In this document: positions 44,397 to 53,044 of the stretch, one piece after another
How the letters are laid out: each line of letters opens with the position of its first letter
Numbering within the stretch: the first letter of the stretch is position 1
Assembly: GCF_004363955.1 (NCBI RefSeq)
Contig: NZ_SNZR01000014.1
Coordinates: 1 to 64,000, forward strand
Source: Enterovirga rhinocerotis
GTDB taxonomy: Bacteria; Pseudomonadota; Alphaproteobacteria; Rhizobiales; Beijerinckiaceae
Reading direction: 5' to 3'
Length of the DNA stretch: 64,000 nucleotides
The notes under the pieces: model-generated
The model's input: only the letters and a program-made list of their open reading frames with translations
Database searches by the model: none
What the model was told of the DNA's origin: nothing
Program-made: the position numbers and the translations under genes

Positions 44397-45362
44397 TCAG
44401 TTCTTGGCCGGGAGGGTGTAGGTCACCTTCTCGGGCCGGACTTTCCTCAGCAGGTCGGGATAGACGAACTTCTGGAAGTCGACTTCCTTGGCGAGCTTGC
44501 CCATGTCCTTGAGCTGCTTCTGGATCACGATGAAGTTCGAGAGGGATTCCTGATCGAGACGCACGTCGAAGCGCAGCTTCGGCATGAGTTCGCGGGTCAG
44601 CTCCTTGTCGAGCTTGAGGAAGGTCGCGACATAGTCAGCCGCCTTCTCCGGGTCCTTGTTGATCAGATCGGTCGCCTCGACCATCGACTTCATGAAGGCG
44701 ACGGCCGGTTCGGGGTTCTTCTCGGCCCATTCCTTGTTGACGTAGATGTAGACGCGCGGCGTCAGGATCTCGCCCTGGGGAACGATCACCTTCGCGCCGG
44801 GAACGGCCTTCGTGGCGCGGGCGAGCCAGGGCTCCCAGGCCGTGAATCCGTCGATGTCGCCACGCTCCAGCGCCGCGACCATCTCGGGGGCCTCGACCTG
44901 GATGATCTTGTAGTCCTTCGGATTGAGCTTCAGCTTCTCGACCATGCTCAGCCAGAAGACCTCGCTGCCGGAGCCGCGGGCGATGCCGAGCTTCTTGCCC
45001 TTCATGGATTCGAGGTCCGGCACGCCCTTCGCGACCATGCCGTACCATTGCTTCATCAGGTCGCCTTCGGCGGCCACGACGACGTTCGGGTCGAGATTGT
45101 GGTTCTGGATTCCCGCTCCTTCGGCCCCGAAGGCCGACTGGACCTGGTTGCGGACGAGGAACGAGACCATCGCCGAGCCGCTCGGGCCGGTATTCACGGT
45201 CACGTCCAGTCCGTTCTTCTCGAAGATCCCCGAAAGCTTGGCGACGTAATAGGCCGAGAAGCTCGGATCGACGCCGGTCGCGATGGTCATCTTGGTCTGC
45301 GCGAGGGCCGGCGTGGCGAGCGCCATGAAGCCCGCAAGAGCCGCACCCAGTAATCGCTTCAT
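44397..45362 (-). CDS. ABC transporter substrate-binding protein (NMT1/SsuA/TauA-like)
   Basis: A 321-residue exported binding protein. It has a signal peptide (MKRLLGAALAGFMALATPA, cleavage near LAQ) and a type-2 binding fold with the GKKLGIARGSGSEVFWLSMV and ERGDIDGFTAWEPWLAR segments. AAGGAG six bases upstream fixes the start. It is the last gene of an ATPase-permease-binding-protein operon. It may import an aromatic, sulfonate or pyrimidine-type ligand; specificity is not determinable. Confidence 0.92.
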   Translation of the reverse strand: MKRLLGAALAGFMALATPALAQTKMTIATGVDPSFSAYYVAKLSGIFEKNGLDVTVNTGPSGSAMVSFLVRNQVQSAFGAEGAGIQNHNLDPNVVVAAEGDLMKQWYGMVAKGVPDLESMKGKKLGIARGSGSEVFWLSMVEKLKLNPKDYKIIQVEAPEMVAALERGDIDGFTAWEPWLARATKAVPGAKVIVPQGEILTPRVYIYVNKEWAEKNPEPAVAFMKSMVEATDLINKDPEKAADYVATFLKLDKELTRELMPKLRFDVRLDQESLSNFIVIQKQLKDMGKLAKEVDFQKFVYPDLLRKVRPEKVTYTLPAKN

Positions 45363-45380
45363 ATCAAACTCCTTGTGAGG

Positions 45381-46211
45381 TCAGGCGACGGGAGAGAAAC
45401 GGCCGGCGAAGCGCAGGATGCCCCACCGGAAGAGGCGGTCGAAGGTGAAGCCGAGGATGCCGAGCGAGAGCAGCGAGACGAAGATCTCGTCGACCAGCAT
45501 GTAGAGCCGCCCGTTCCAGAGCATCACGCCGAGGCCGTCGCTGGCCGCGATCATCTCGGCGGCGACGATGGTGGTGAAGGCGTTCGCCATCGCGAGGCGC
45601 ATCCCGGTGAGGATGAACGGCACGGTCGCCGGCAGGGCGACGAGGTAGAAGATCTGAAAGCGCGAGGCTCCCAGCGCCTGCGCGGCGCGCAGCTTGTTCT
45701 TCGACACCGTCGCGACGCCGGATGCCGTGTTGAGCGTGACGATGAACACGGTCGCGTAGATGATCAGGAAGATCTTCGAGTTCTCGCCGATCCCGAACCA
45801 GATCACGGCGATGGTGATCATCGCGACCGAGGGGATGAAGCGCAGGAACTCCGTCCAAGGCTCGATCATCTTGCGGGCGAAGGGAACCGTGCCCATCAAG
45901 AGCCCGATCGGAATGCCGATGGCGGAGCCGAGCACGAAGCCGATCGCGATCCGCTGCAGGCTCGCGCCGATCTGCTCGAACAGGACGCCGCTCGCCGCGA
46001 GTTCGCCTGCCTTGGCGAAGACGGCGGCCGGCGCCGGAAAGAGCACCGACTGCACGATGTAGACCGAGGCGATGTGCCAGGCCACGAAGAGCATCAGGAA
46101 GCCCAGGAGATAGGGCAGGACCGCGGCGATGGCCTGGAAGCCGGCTCCGGGTTTCGAGGGCGAGGCTCGGTCGGCCTCGAAGGGCGCCGCCCGTGTCGCT
46201 TGCACGCTCAT
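45381..46211 (-). CDS. ABC transporter permease (TauC/SsuC-like)
   Basis: A 276-residue membrane permease with about six spans and the coupling loop AAQALGASRFQIFYLVALPA. Its start overlaps the ATPase stop (ATGA), and the binding-protein gene follows 18 bases later. It forms the channel of the importer with those two genes. Confidence 0.93.
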   Translation of the reverse strand: MSVQATRAAPFEADRASPSKPGAGFQAIAAVLPYLLGFLMLFVAWHIASVYIVQSVLFPAPAAVFAKAGELAASGVLFEQIGASLQRIAIGFVLGSAIGIPIGLLMGTVPFARKMIEPWTEFLRFIPSVAMITIAVIWFGIGENSKIFLIIYATVFIVTLNTASGVATVSKNKLRAAQALGASRFQIFYLVALPATVPFILTGMRLAMANAFTTIVAAEMIAASDGLGVMLWNGRLYMLVDEIFVSLLSLGILGFTFDRLFRWGILRFAGRFSPVA

Positions 46212-46999
46212 GCCGCTTTCCTTCCGTAGGAGCTCGCCTTGGCGACCTCGTCGCGGATGTCGCTATGGACCTGCTGGTAGTAGCGGCCGTAGGCCGGGTC
46301 GGCGCGCTCCCGGTCCCCGGTCATCTCGATCGGGATGACGCTCTTGAGCGTTCCCCCGGGCCCTGCCGTCATGACCCCGACCCGCGTCGAGAGGAGGATG
46401 GCCTCGTCGATGTCGTGGGTGATGAAGACGATGGTCGTGCCGGTCGCGTCCCAGATGCGCCGGAGCTCGCGCTGCATGATCGAGCGCGTCTGCGCGTCCA
46501 GCGCGCCGAAGGGCTCGTCCATGAGCAGCATCTTCGGCTTGTTGGCGAGCGCCCGCGCGATCTGGATGCGCTGCTTCATCCCGCCGGAGAGTTCGGCCGG
46601 GAATTTCTCAGCCTGGCCGTTCAGTCCGACGAGGTCGAGATAGTCGAGCGCCGTCGCGCGCCGCTCCTTGGCCGGAACGCCGCCGACGCGCAGGCCGAAC
46701 TCGATATTCTGAACCGCCGTCAGCCAGGGATAGAGCGAGTCGTCGCCCTGGAAGACGACGCCGCGGTCGCGCGACGGGGCGCGGACCGCCTGTCCATCCA
46801 GGAGGATCTGCCCTTCGCTCGGCGCCTCGAACCCGGCCAGCATCGACAGGATCGTCGTCTTGCCGCAGCCTGACGGTCCGAGGAGGCACAGGAAGTCCCC
46901 GCGATCCAGGGTCAGGCTGAAATGCTGGACGGCAATGGAGCGGCGGCCCGATAAGGCCGCGTACCATTTTCCAACGTCGCGTAGCTCGACGAATGCCAC
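46208..46999 (-). CDS. ABC transporter ATP-binding protein (TauB/SsuB-like)
   Basis: A 263-residue ATPase with Walker A LLGPSGCGKTT, Q-loop FQGDDSLYPW, signature LSGGMKQR, Walker B MLLMDEPFGALD and H-loop ITHDIDEA. A GTG start is chosen because AGGGGA lies eight bases before it; a GTG 11 codons upstream is less likely. First gene of its operon, 80 bases downstream of the shared 18-bp operator-like sequence. Confidence 0.93.
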   Translation of the reverse strand: MAFVELRDVGKWYAALSGRRSIAVQHFSLTLDRGDFLCLLGPSGCGKTTILSMLAGFEAPSEGQILLDGQAVRAPSRDRGVVFQGDDSLYPWLTAVQNIEFGLRVGGVPAKERRATALDYLDLVGLNGQAEKFPAELSGGMKQRIQIARALANKPKMLLMDEPFGALDAQTRSIMQRELRRIWDATGTTIVFITHDIDEAILLSTRVGVMTAGPGGTLKSVIPIEMTGDRERADPAYGRYYQQVHSDIRDEVAKASSYGRKAA

Positions 47000-47078
47000 G
47001 TTCGGTTCCCCTTGTTCTGAACGCGCGGACACGATGGGATGCCACCGGTCCGGCGGGCTCCGGTGTCCGGACGCCTTG

Positions 47079-47096
47079 CGTGTACAGTATACAAAA
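47079..47096. promoter_or_regulatory. 18-bp operator-like sequence, copy 1
   Basis: CGTGTACAGTATACAAAA, identical over 18 bases to the site at 53004-53021. It contains TGTA-N5-TACA symmetry, typical of GntR/FCD-type operators. It lies upstream of the leftward ATPase-permease-binding-protein operon and may overlap its promoter. Confidence 0.65.
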
Positions 47097-47134
47097 AGGA
47101 TACCAGTTTGCCGGACGGCGCAAGGCCGGACGGC

Positions 47135-48061
47135 TCAGGAACTTCGGCTGGGGCGCTCCCTGACCCAGGCCGACGTGCGCGCGGCGCCTTCCGCGAGCCC
47201 TGTCCGGGGCTCGAAGCCGAAATCGCGGCGCGCTGCCGCGATGGATAGCGGGCCCAGCCGGAAGGTGTTCCAGGGCATGCCCGCGGGGTCGGCCGCGACG
47301 GATGCGTTCGGCAGCACCGAGCGCACGGCGGCGGCGATCTCCTCCAGGGACTGCGCCCGGCCTGGGCCGATATTGTAGGCACGCTGCCTCAGATCGGTCG
47401 CCCGAAGAACGGCGAGCACGGCAGACAGCACGTCGTCGATGAAGACGTGCTGTCGTGACACACCCGGCTCGTCGCGCACGAGCGTGGTCCGCCCCGCCAG
47501 GGCGTCCTCCACCAGCGTGCGCATCAGACAATCCGTCGTGCGGCCGGGGCCGTAGCAGGAGGCGACCCGCAGGGAGACAGCATCGACGCCGTGTTCCGCA
47601 TGGAAGGCCTCGATCAGCGCGTCGCCGGCGGCCTTGGTCGCCCCGTAGACGGTGTCGGGCCGCAGGACCGTAGCCTCCGTCACGGGGGAGAGGTCCGGCT
47701 GGGCGCCATAAGCCATCACGGAGGAGAACCAGACGACCCGCGCGATGCGATGGATCCGCGCCGCTTCCAGCAGCGCGACGAGACCCGCGAGATTGATGTC
47801 GCACAGCCGAGCCGGCGCGTCGCGCATCAACATCGGGCCCGAGATGCCGCCGGCATGGACCACATGCGTGATCCCGAAGCGAACGAAGGCCTCGTGCCAG
47901 CGATGCGGATCGGGCAGCGAATGCGAGAGAAACGGGATGTCGAGCCCCGCCGGCGGGACGTGATCCATGCCGACGACGTCCCGCCCCTGTGCGAGAAGGG
48001 CGCGCGCGATGGCCCCTCCGATCAGCCCGCCGGTCCCCGTGACGAGAACCGGGCCGGTCAT
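47135..48061 (-). CDS. NAD-dependent epimerase/dehydratase (extended SDR)
   Basis: A 308-residue extended short-chain dehydrogenase. It has the cofactor loop VTGTGGLIGGAIARAL, the catalytic YGATK (Tyr-x3-Lys) around residue 139, and WFSSVMAYG. It normally acts on nucleotide sugars, but members in catabolic clusters also oxidise other hydroxy compounds. Its ATG overlaps the hydantoinase B stop (ATGA), so it belongs to the leftward operon with the hydantoinase subunits and a crotonase. Confidence 0.88.
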   Translation of the reverse strand: MTGPVLVTGTGGLIGGAIARALLAQGRDVVGMDHVPPAGLDIPFLSHSLPDPHRWHEAFVRFGITHVVHAGGISGPMLMRDAPARLCDINLAGLVALLEAARIHRIARVVWFSSVMAYGAQPDLSPVTEATVLRPDTVYGATKAAGDALIEAFHAEHGVDAVSLRVASCYGPGRTTDCLMRTLVEDALAGRTTLVRDEPGVSRQHVFIDDVLSAVLAVLRATDLRQRAYNIGPGRAQSLEEIAAAVRSVLPNASVAADPAGMPWNTFRLGPLSIAAARRDFGFEPRTGLAEGAARTSAWVRERPSRSS

Positions 48062-50112
48062 TCGGCGGCCACGGCGAGGCCGACCGCCGGGCGCGACCGC
48101 GCATCGAGCCGCCTGATCTCGATCGGCTCGCCGGCCGAGGCGAGGAGGATGGCGAGCCCGGCCTCGTCGAGCGGCACCGTGCCGGGGCTGATGCCGGAAT
48201 CGAGCCGGACCCAGCCGCGCAGGGCGGCGGCCTTGCGGGTATCGAACTCGACGATGTCGTCCTCCTCGACATCGAGCTTGGCCGCGTCGCTCGGATGGAG
48301 ACGGCAGATGCGGCGCTTCGAGACACGCCCGGCCTCGAACCCGTCGGCGACGGGGACGGCCCGGAAGCTGTGGCGCGAGCCGACGAGGCGCTTGCGCTGC
48401 GCGGCGGTCGCGACCCCGTCGACCTCGCCGCGCTGGTCCAGCACGACGCCGTAGAGGTGATAGGCGGCAGCAGAGGAGACGTAGCCCTCTCGGACGTCTT
48501 CGGCGACGCGCTCGGCAGGGCGCTCCGTCGGGTCGCCGTAGCCGCCGCCGCCAGCCGAGCGGATCACGACGGCTCCGTCCCGTTCGACCGGATGGCCGGC
48601 GATCTTGCCGGGCGTGTCGAAATCGAGCATCTCGCCCTCTCTCTCCGTCCAGGCTCCGACCGGGCAGCCCGGCATTCCGCCCAGCACCCCGAAGGCCGGC
48701 AGGACGGCACCGTCCGACAACAGCGAATAGCGTGCCTCGGGAGCGAGGACGCGGATCACGCGCTCCATCGAGCAACCGCCCCGGGTCGTGCCCGCACCGC
48801 CGGAATCCTGCGAGACGCGAGAGCTCTCGACGAGAAGCGGCATGCGCATCTCGATGACCTCGGAAGATTGCACCGTGACGAGGTCGCCCCAGTCGATCGG
48901 GGCCATCACGTCCGGGCCGTCATTCTCGGCGAAGCCGCCATTGCCGCCGGCGGACCACTCGTAATGCACCCATTCCCGCCCCGTGACCGGATCGTAGCCG
49001 CCGAGGAGATTGTGGAAGGAGGTGCGGCAGAGATCGCCCGCGACCTTGTCGGGCGCGACCTGGGACAGGGCGCCGACCATCGTCGCGATGACGCGCTTCC
49101 TGATCTCCCCGTGCGAGCCGGCCGGGGCCGGGCGCTGGACGTTCACGATCGAGCCGGGGGGCGCGATCACCTCGATCGGTCGGAAGGAGCCTTGGTTGAG
49201 AGGGGCTGCCGGATCGAAGATCGACTTCACTGCGATGAAGACCGAGGCGGAGGAGACGGCCGCGGTCGAATTGACGGGGAAGGGGACCTGGGGGGAGGCG
49301 CCGGTGAAATCGGCGATCATCCGGTCGCCTTCGATCTTCAACGTCAGCGGAAGAAGCAGAGGCTCGAAGCGGCCTCCCATATAGGTCTCGAGATAGTCCT
49401 CGTAGCGATACTCGCCGTCCGGCAGGGCCGAGATGCAGGCCCGCATGCGCGCCTCGGCCCGGTCGAGATCGATGCGCACGGCCTCGAGCAGCTGATCCAC
49501 CCCGTATTTGTCGCAGATCTCGCGGATGCGCATCTCGGCGACGCGGCAGGCGGCGAAGCTGGCATTGAGGTCGCCCAGCCGCTCCTCGGGCAGGCGCATA
49601 TTCGCGAGCAGGAGTTCGAACGCGGCCTCGTTGTGCCGGCCCTCTTCGAGGATCTTGATCGGCGGGATGCGGATGCCTTCCTGGTAGATCTCGGTCGCCT
49701 TGCCGGACATGCTGCCCGGCACCGCGCCGCCGACATCGGCCCAGTGGGCGCGCACGGCGGGGAAGAAGATCAGCCGGTCGCCTGCAAAGACCGGGTAGAT
49801 GACGGTGACGTCGTTGAGATGGGTCCCGCCCGTATAGGGGTCGTTCACGAGGATGGCGTCGCCGGGCTTCAGCGTATGGCCGAGCTTCTCCATGGCGACC
49901 TGCACGGTCCAGGGCATCGGCACGACATGCGAGCCGATATCCTCGGATTGGGCGACGACCTGGCTGTCGGGCGCGAAGAGGCCGCAGGAGAAGTCCTTGG
50001 CGTCATAGATCGCGACGGAGCTCGCGGTGCGGCACACGGTGGCCCGCATTTCGCGGACGGCGGAGATCAAGGCCTGGGTCAGAACCTCGAGCGTGATCGG
50101 GTCGATGGTCAC
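48058..50112 (-). CDS. Hydantoinase B/oxoprolinase family subunit with C-terminal extension
   Basis: A 684-residue subunit of the ATP-dependent hydantoinase/oxoprolinase type, recognised by SAVREMRATVCRTASSVAIYDAKD, VLVNDPYTGGTHLNDV-like segments and PFPVNSTAAVSS. GTG start. It is about 100 residues longer than usual. The C-terminal part (about 600-668; KRRICRLHPSDAAKLDVEE then GWVRLDSGI) looks like a small double-psi-type barrel of the Cdc48-N or molybdopterin-binding class. With subunit A it should hydrolyse a cyclic amide or acetone/acetophenone carboxylation-type substrate. The real substrate is unknown. Confidence 0.9.
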   Translation of the reverse strand: MTIDPITLEVLTQALISAVREMRATVCRTASSVAIYDAKDFSCGLFAPDSQVVAQSEDIGSHVVPMPWTVQVAMEKLGHTLKPGDAILVNDPYTGGTHLNDVTVIYPVFAGDRLIFFPAVRAHWADVGGAVPGSMSGKATEIYQEGIRIPPIKILEEGRHNEAAFELLLANMRLPEERLGDLNASFAACRVAEMRIREICDKYGVDQLLEAVRIDLDRAEARMRACISALPDGEYRYEDYLETYMGGRFEPLLLPLTLKIEGDRMIADFTGASPQVPFPVNSTAAVSSASVFIAVKSIFDPAAPLNQGSFRPIEVIAPPGSIVNVQRPAPAGSHGEIRKRVIATMVGALSQVAPDKVAGDLCRTSFHNLLGGYDPVTGREWVHYEWSAGGNGGFAENDGPDVMAPIDWGDLVTVQSSEVIEMRMPLLVESSRVSQDSGGAGTTRGGCSMERVIRVLAPEARYSLLSDGAVLPAFGVLGGMPGCPVGAWTEREGEMLDFDTPGKIAGHPVERDGAVVIRSAGGGGYGDPTERPAERVAEDVREGYVSSAAAYHLYGVVLDQRGEVDGVATAAQRKRLVGSRHSFRAVPVADGFEAGRVSKRRICRLHPSDAAKLDVEEDDIVEFDTRKAAALRGWVRLDSGISPGTVPLDEAGLAILLASAGEPIEIRRLDARSRPAVGLAVAAE

Positions 50113-50122
50113 GGGATAGCCT

Positions 50123-52138
50123 TCAGATGCGGGAGAGGACGAGGCAGCCGACGGGATCGAGAGCGGCGCTCCAGCCCGGCGGCACGACCGTCGAGGCACC
50201 GTCCTCCTCGACGAGGGCCGGCCCGGAGAAGGTGTGGCCGACGGGCATCCTGTCCCTGGCGAGGACGGGCACGTCGCGCGCCGCGCCGCCGAAGGCGATC
50301 GGACGGCGGCCGGTCTCGGCAGCCTCGGCGGAGCGGCCCTCGGCGCGAACCTGCGGGAGGGTCAGCTTCTCGGACAGGCCCCAGGCGGCGACACGGTAGC
50401 TGACGATCTCGACGGCGGCGGCGGTCAGGCCGCCGTAGCGGGCGCGATAGACCTCCGCGAAGGCCTTCTCGATCTCGCCGATCTCGGCGACGTCGAGAGC
50501 GACCGGCACGGAAAGCTCGAAGGACTGGCCGGAATAGCGCATGTCGAGGCTCGCGACGAAACGGTGCCGCTCGGCCGGGAAGCCGGCCTGGTCGAGCTCC
50601 TCCGTTCCCGCGGCGACCAGGTCCGCGAGGCGCGCGCGGACATCGTCCGCCGTGACCTCGGCGGTGCGCGCGATCCGCGTCTGGACGAGGTCGCGGCGCA
50701 GATCGGCGATGAGGAGGCCGAGGGCCGAGAAGTTCCCCGGCAGCGGCGGCACCAGGACCTGCCGCATGCCGAGTTCCTCGGCGATGGCGGCCGCGTGAAG
50801 GGCGCCGGCTCCGCCGTATGGCAGGAGGGTGAAGTCGCGCGGATCGATCCCGCGCAGGATCGAGACCTCCTTGATGGCCATGGCGAGCTGGACCGTCGCG
50901 ATCCTCAGGATGCCGTCGGCCATGGCCTCGGTCTCGAGACCGACGTCCTCCCCCAGGCGTCCGACGGCCGAACGCGCCGCCTCGAGGTCCAGCTGGATCT
51001 CGCCGCCGAGCGGCACGTCGGTGCCGATCCGGCCGAGCACAACGTTGGCGTCGGTGATGGTCGGCTCGGTGCCCCCGCGCCCGAAGGCGGCCGGGCCGGG
51101 CATGCTGCCGGCGGAGCGCGGGCCCACCGAGAGCACGCCGCCGGCCCGGCTCGCGATGGAGCCGCCGCCGACGCCGACCGTGTGGATGTCGATCTGCCGG
51201 ATCTTGACGGGGAAGACGCCGACCCGGCCCTCGGTCGTCATGCCGTATTCGCCCCCGCGCAGCAGGCAGACATCGGTCGAGGTGCCGCCCATGTCGCAGG
51301 TGATGAGGTTCGGATAGCCCGCGGCCGTGCCGATGGCGCTCGCCGCGATCACGCCGCCGGCAGGGCCGGACAGCATCGACAGGATGGGCAGGGCTTCGAC
51401 GCGCGAGGCCGGCAGAGAGCCGCCATTCGACGTCATGATCGAGACGTCGGCGCGCAGGCCGGCATTCCGCAACTGCCCGCGCAGACGTCCCACATACCGG
51501 CGCAGGCGCGGCGCCACATAGGCGTTCAGGGCGGTCGTCGAGAACCGTTCGAACTCCCGGTATTCGGGCAGGACCTCGGCCGAGGTCGCGACCACGACGC
51601 CGGGAAGCCGTTCGAACAGGATCTCGGCGCATCGCCGCTCGTGCGAGTCGTCGGCATAGGCGTTCAGGAAGCAGATCGCGACCGCCTCGACACCGTCTGC
51701 GGCCAGACGCTCCGCGACGGCATGGACGTCGTCCTCGTTCAGCGGGGTCTGGACCGAGCCGTCGGCCCGCCGGCGTTCGCGGACCTCGTAGCAATCGGAC
51801 CGGCGCACCAGGGGGCGCACGGGCGGAGCCTTGATGTTGTACATCACGGTCCTGTTGCCCTTGCCGACGACGAGCACGTCCTTGTGCCCGGCCGTCGTCA
51901 CGATCGCGAGCTTTGCCCCGTCACGCTCGAGCGCCGTGTTGGTCGCGACGGTCGTGCCGTGGACGAAGCGCGTCAGCGCCTCCGGCGCGAAGCCGAGGCG
52001 GCGGATTCCGGTCAGGATGCCTTCCGACTGGTCCTTGGGCGTCGACGGGGTCTTCAGGATGCGGATGTCCTGCGCCTCCTCGTCGAACAGGACGAGGTCC
52101 GTGAACGTGCCTCCGACGTCCACTCCGAGCCATGTCAT
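50123..52138 (-). CDS. Hydantoinase A/oxoprolinase family subunit
   Basis: A 671-residue ATP-binding subunit. The N-terminal phosphate-binding GVDVGGTFTDLVLFD (residues 4-18), LTRFVHGTTVATNTALERDGA and the central DMGGTSTDVCL and VGVGGGSIA are the HyuA/OplA signatures. It phosphorylates the substrate carbonyl so subunit B can complete hydrolysis. ATG chosen with GGAG upstream, since the frame is open far beyond. It is followed 10 bases later by subunit B. Related complexes also carboxylate ketones, so that role is possible. Confidence 0.93.
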   Translation of the reverse strand: MTWLGVDVGGTFTDLVLFDEEAQDIRILKTPSTPKDQSEGILTGIRRLGFAPEALTRFVHGTTVATNTALERDGAKLAIVTTAGHKDVLVVGKGNRTVMYNIKAPPVRPLVRRSDCYEVRERRRADGSVQTPLNEDDVHAVAERLAADGVEAVAICFLNAYADDSHERRCAEILFERLPGVVVATSAEVLPEYREFERFSTTALNAYVAPRLRRYVGRLRGQLRNAGLRADVSIMTSNGGSLPASRVEALPILSMLSGPAGGVIAASAIGTAAGYPNLITCDMGGTSTDVCLLRGGEYGMTTEGRVGVFPVKIRQIDIHTVGVGGGSIASRAGGVLSVGPRSAGSMPGPAAFGRGGTEPTITDANVVLGRIGTDVPLGGEIQLDLEAARSAVGRLGEDVGLETEAMADGILRIATVQLAMAIKEVSILRGIDPRDFTLLPYGGAGALHAAAIAEELGMRQVLVPPLPGNFSALGLLIADLRRDLVQTRIARTAEVTADDVRARLADLVAAGTEELDQAGFPAERHRFVASLDMRYSGQSFELSVPVALDVAEIGEIEKAFAEVYRARYGGLTAAAVEIVSYRVAAWGLSEKLTLPQVRAEGRSAEAAETGRRPIAFGGAARDVPVLARDRMPVGHTFSGPALVEEDGASTVVPPGWSAALDPVGCLVLSRI

Positions 52139-52152
52139 CGCAATGCTCTCCG

Positions 52153-52941
52153 TTACCGTCCGACGAAGACGGGCTTGCGTTTTTCCATGAAGGCCTGGCG
52201 GCCCTCGGCGTAATCGGCGCTCGCGATGCCGGCATCGATCACGGCATCGATCTCCGTGCCGCGCGCGGCGGCGCTGCCGTCGGCGCAGGCTTCCAGGATG
52301 AGCTTCGAGCCCTTGAGGGTCAGCGGCGCGTTTTCGGCGAGAGAGAGTGCGAGATCGCGGGCGGCCGCCAGGGCGTCCGTTTCGGCCGCGATGTCGAGCA
52401 GCCCCATCCGGACGCAATCGTCGAAGCCGAAGGGCCGGCCCCCGTAGAGGACGCGCTTCGCGTTCGCGAGGCCGACCTGACGGTAGAGCAGATTGCAGTC
52501 GAGCGGGCTGTAGATGATGCCGAGCCGGGCGGCGGGGATGCCCATCTTGGCAGTCGGGTCGCCGACACGGATATCGCAGGCGAGGGCGAGGCCGCAGCCG
52601 CCGCCCATCGCATAGCCGGAGATTGCCGCGATGGTCGGTCCCGGCCAGTCGCGGATCGCGATCGTGGCCTCTTCCGTCGCGTGCTCGTAGACGCGGCCCG
52701 CTTCCACATCCGCCCGGACCTCGGCGAATTCCGAGATATCGGCGCCGGCGCAGAAATGCCCGCCGCTTCCGGTGAGGATCACGGCCCTCGCCTCGGGGTT
52801 GCCGGCGAGCCCTGAGAAGATCTCGCTGAGGCGCCGCCACATGGCCAGGCTGACCGCGTTCCGCTTGTTCGGCCGGTTGAGCCTGACTTCGGCCACCCCG
52901 TTCGCGAGCGAAAGCTCGATATCCTCGCCGTGACTGCTCAT
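52153..52941 (-). CDS. Crotonase-fold enoyl-CoA hydratase/isomerase family protein lacking both catalytic Glu
   Basis: A 262-residue crotonase. The oxyanion segments GGHFCAGADISEF and GYAMGGGCGLALACDI are intact, but the position of the first hydratase Glu is Gly in GGGCGL. The second is Ala in MGIPAARLGII. A classical hydratase reaction is therefore unlikely; cleavage, dechlorination, decarboxylation or ring-opening types should be considered. It is first in the leftward operon leading to the hydantoinase genes and divergent from the CaiB gene, with the shared operator between. Confidence 0.87.
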   Translation of the reverse strand: MSSHGEDIELSLANGVAEVRLNRPNKRNAVSLAMWRRLSEIFSGLAGNPEARAVILTGSGGHFCAGADISEFAEVRADVEAGRVYEHATEEATIAIRDWPGPTIAAISGYAMGGGCGLALACDIRVGDPTAKMGIPAARLGIIYSPLDCNLLYRQVGLANAKRVLYGGRPFGFDDCVRMGLLDIAAETDALAAARDLALSLAENAPLTLKGSKLILEACADGSAAARGTEIDAVIDAGIASADYAEGRQAFMEKRKPVFVGR

Positions 52942-53003
52942 CAAAATCGCACTTTCGTGACTTCGGCCTCTTGAGTCCCTCCTTCTTATGAGGGATGATC
53001 ATT

Positions 53004-53021
53004 CGTGTACAGTATACAAAA
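53004..53021. promoter_or_regulatory. 18-bp operator-like sequence, copy 2
   Basis: Same CGTGTACAGTATACAAAA as at 47079-47096. It lies in the divergent promoter region between the crotonase-hydantoinase operon and the CaiB-Liv operon, ideally placed to control both. Confidence 0.65.
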
Positions 53022-53044
53022 TGCACCAAAAAACGGGGTCGTTG

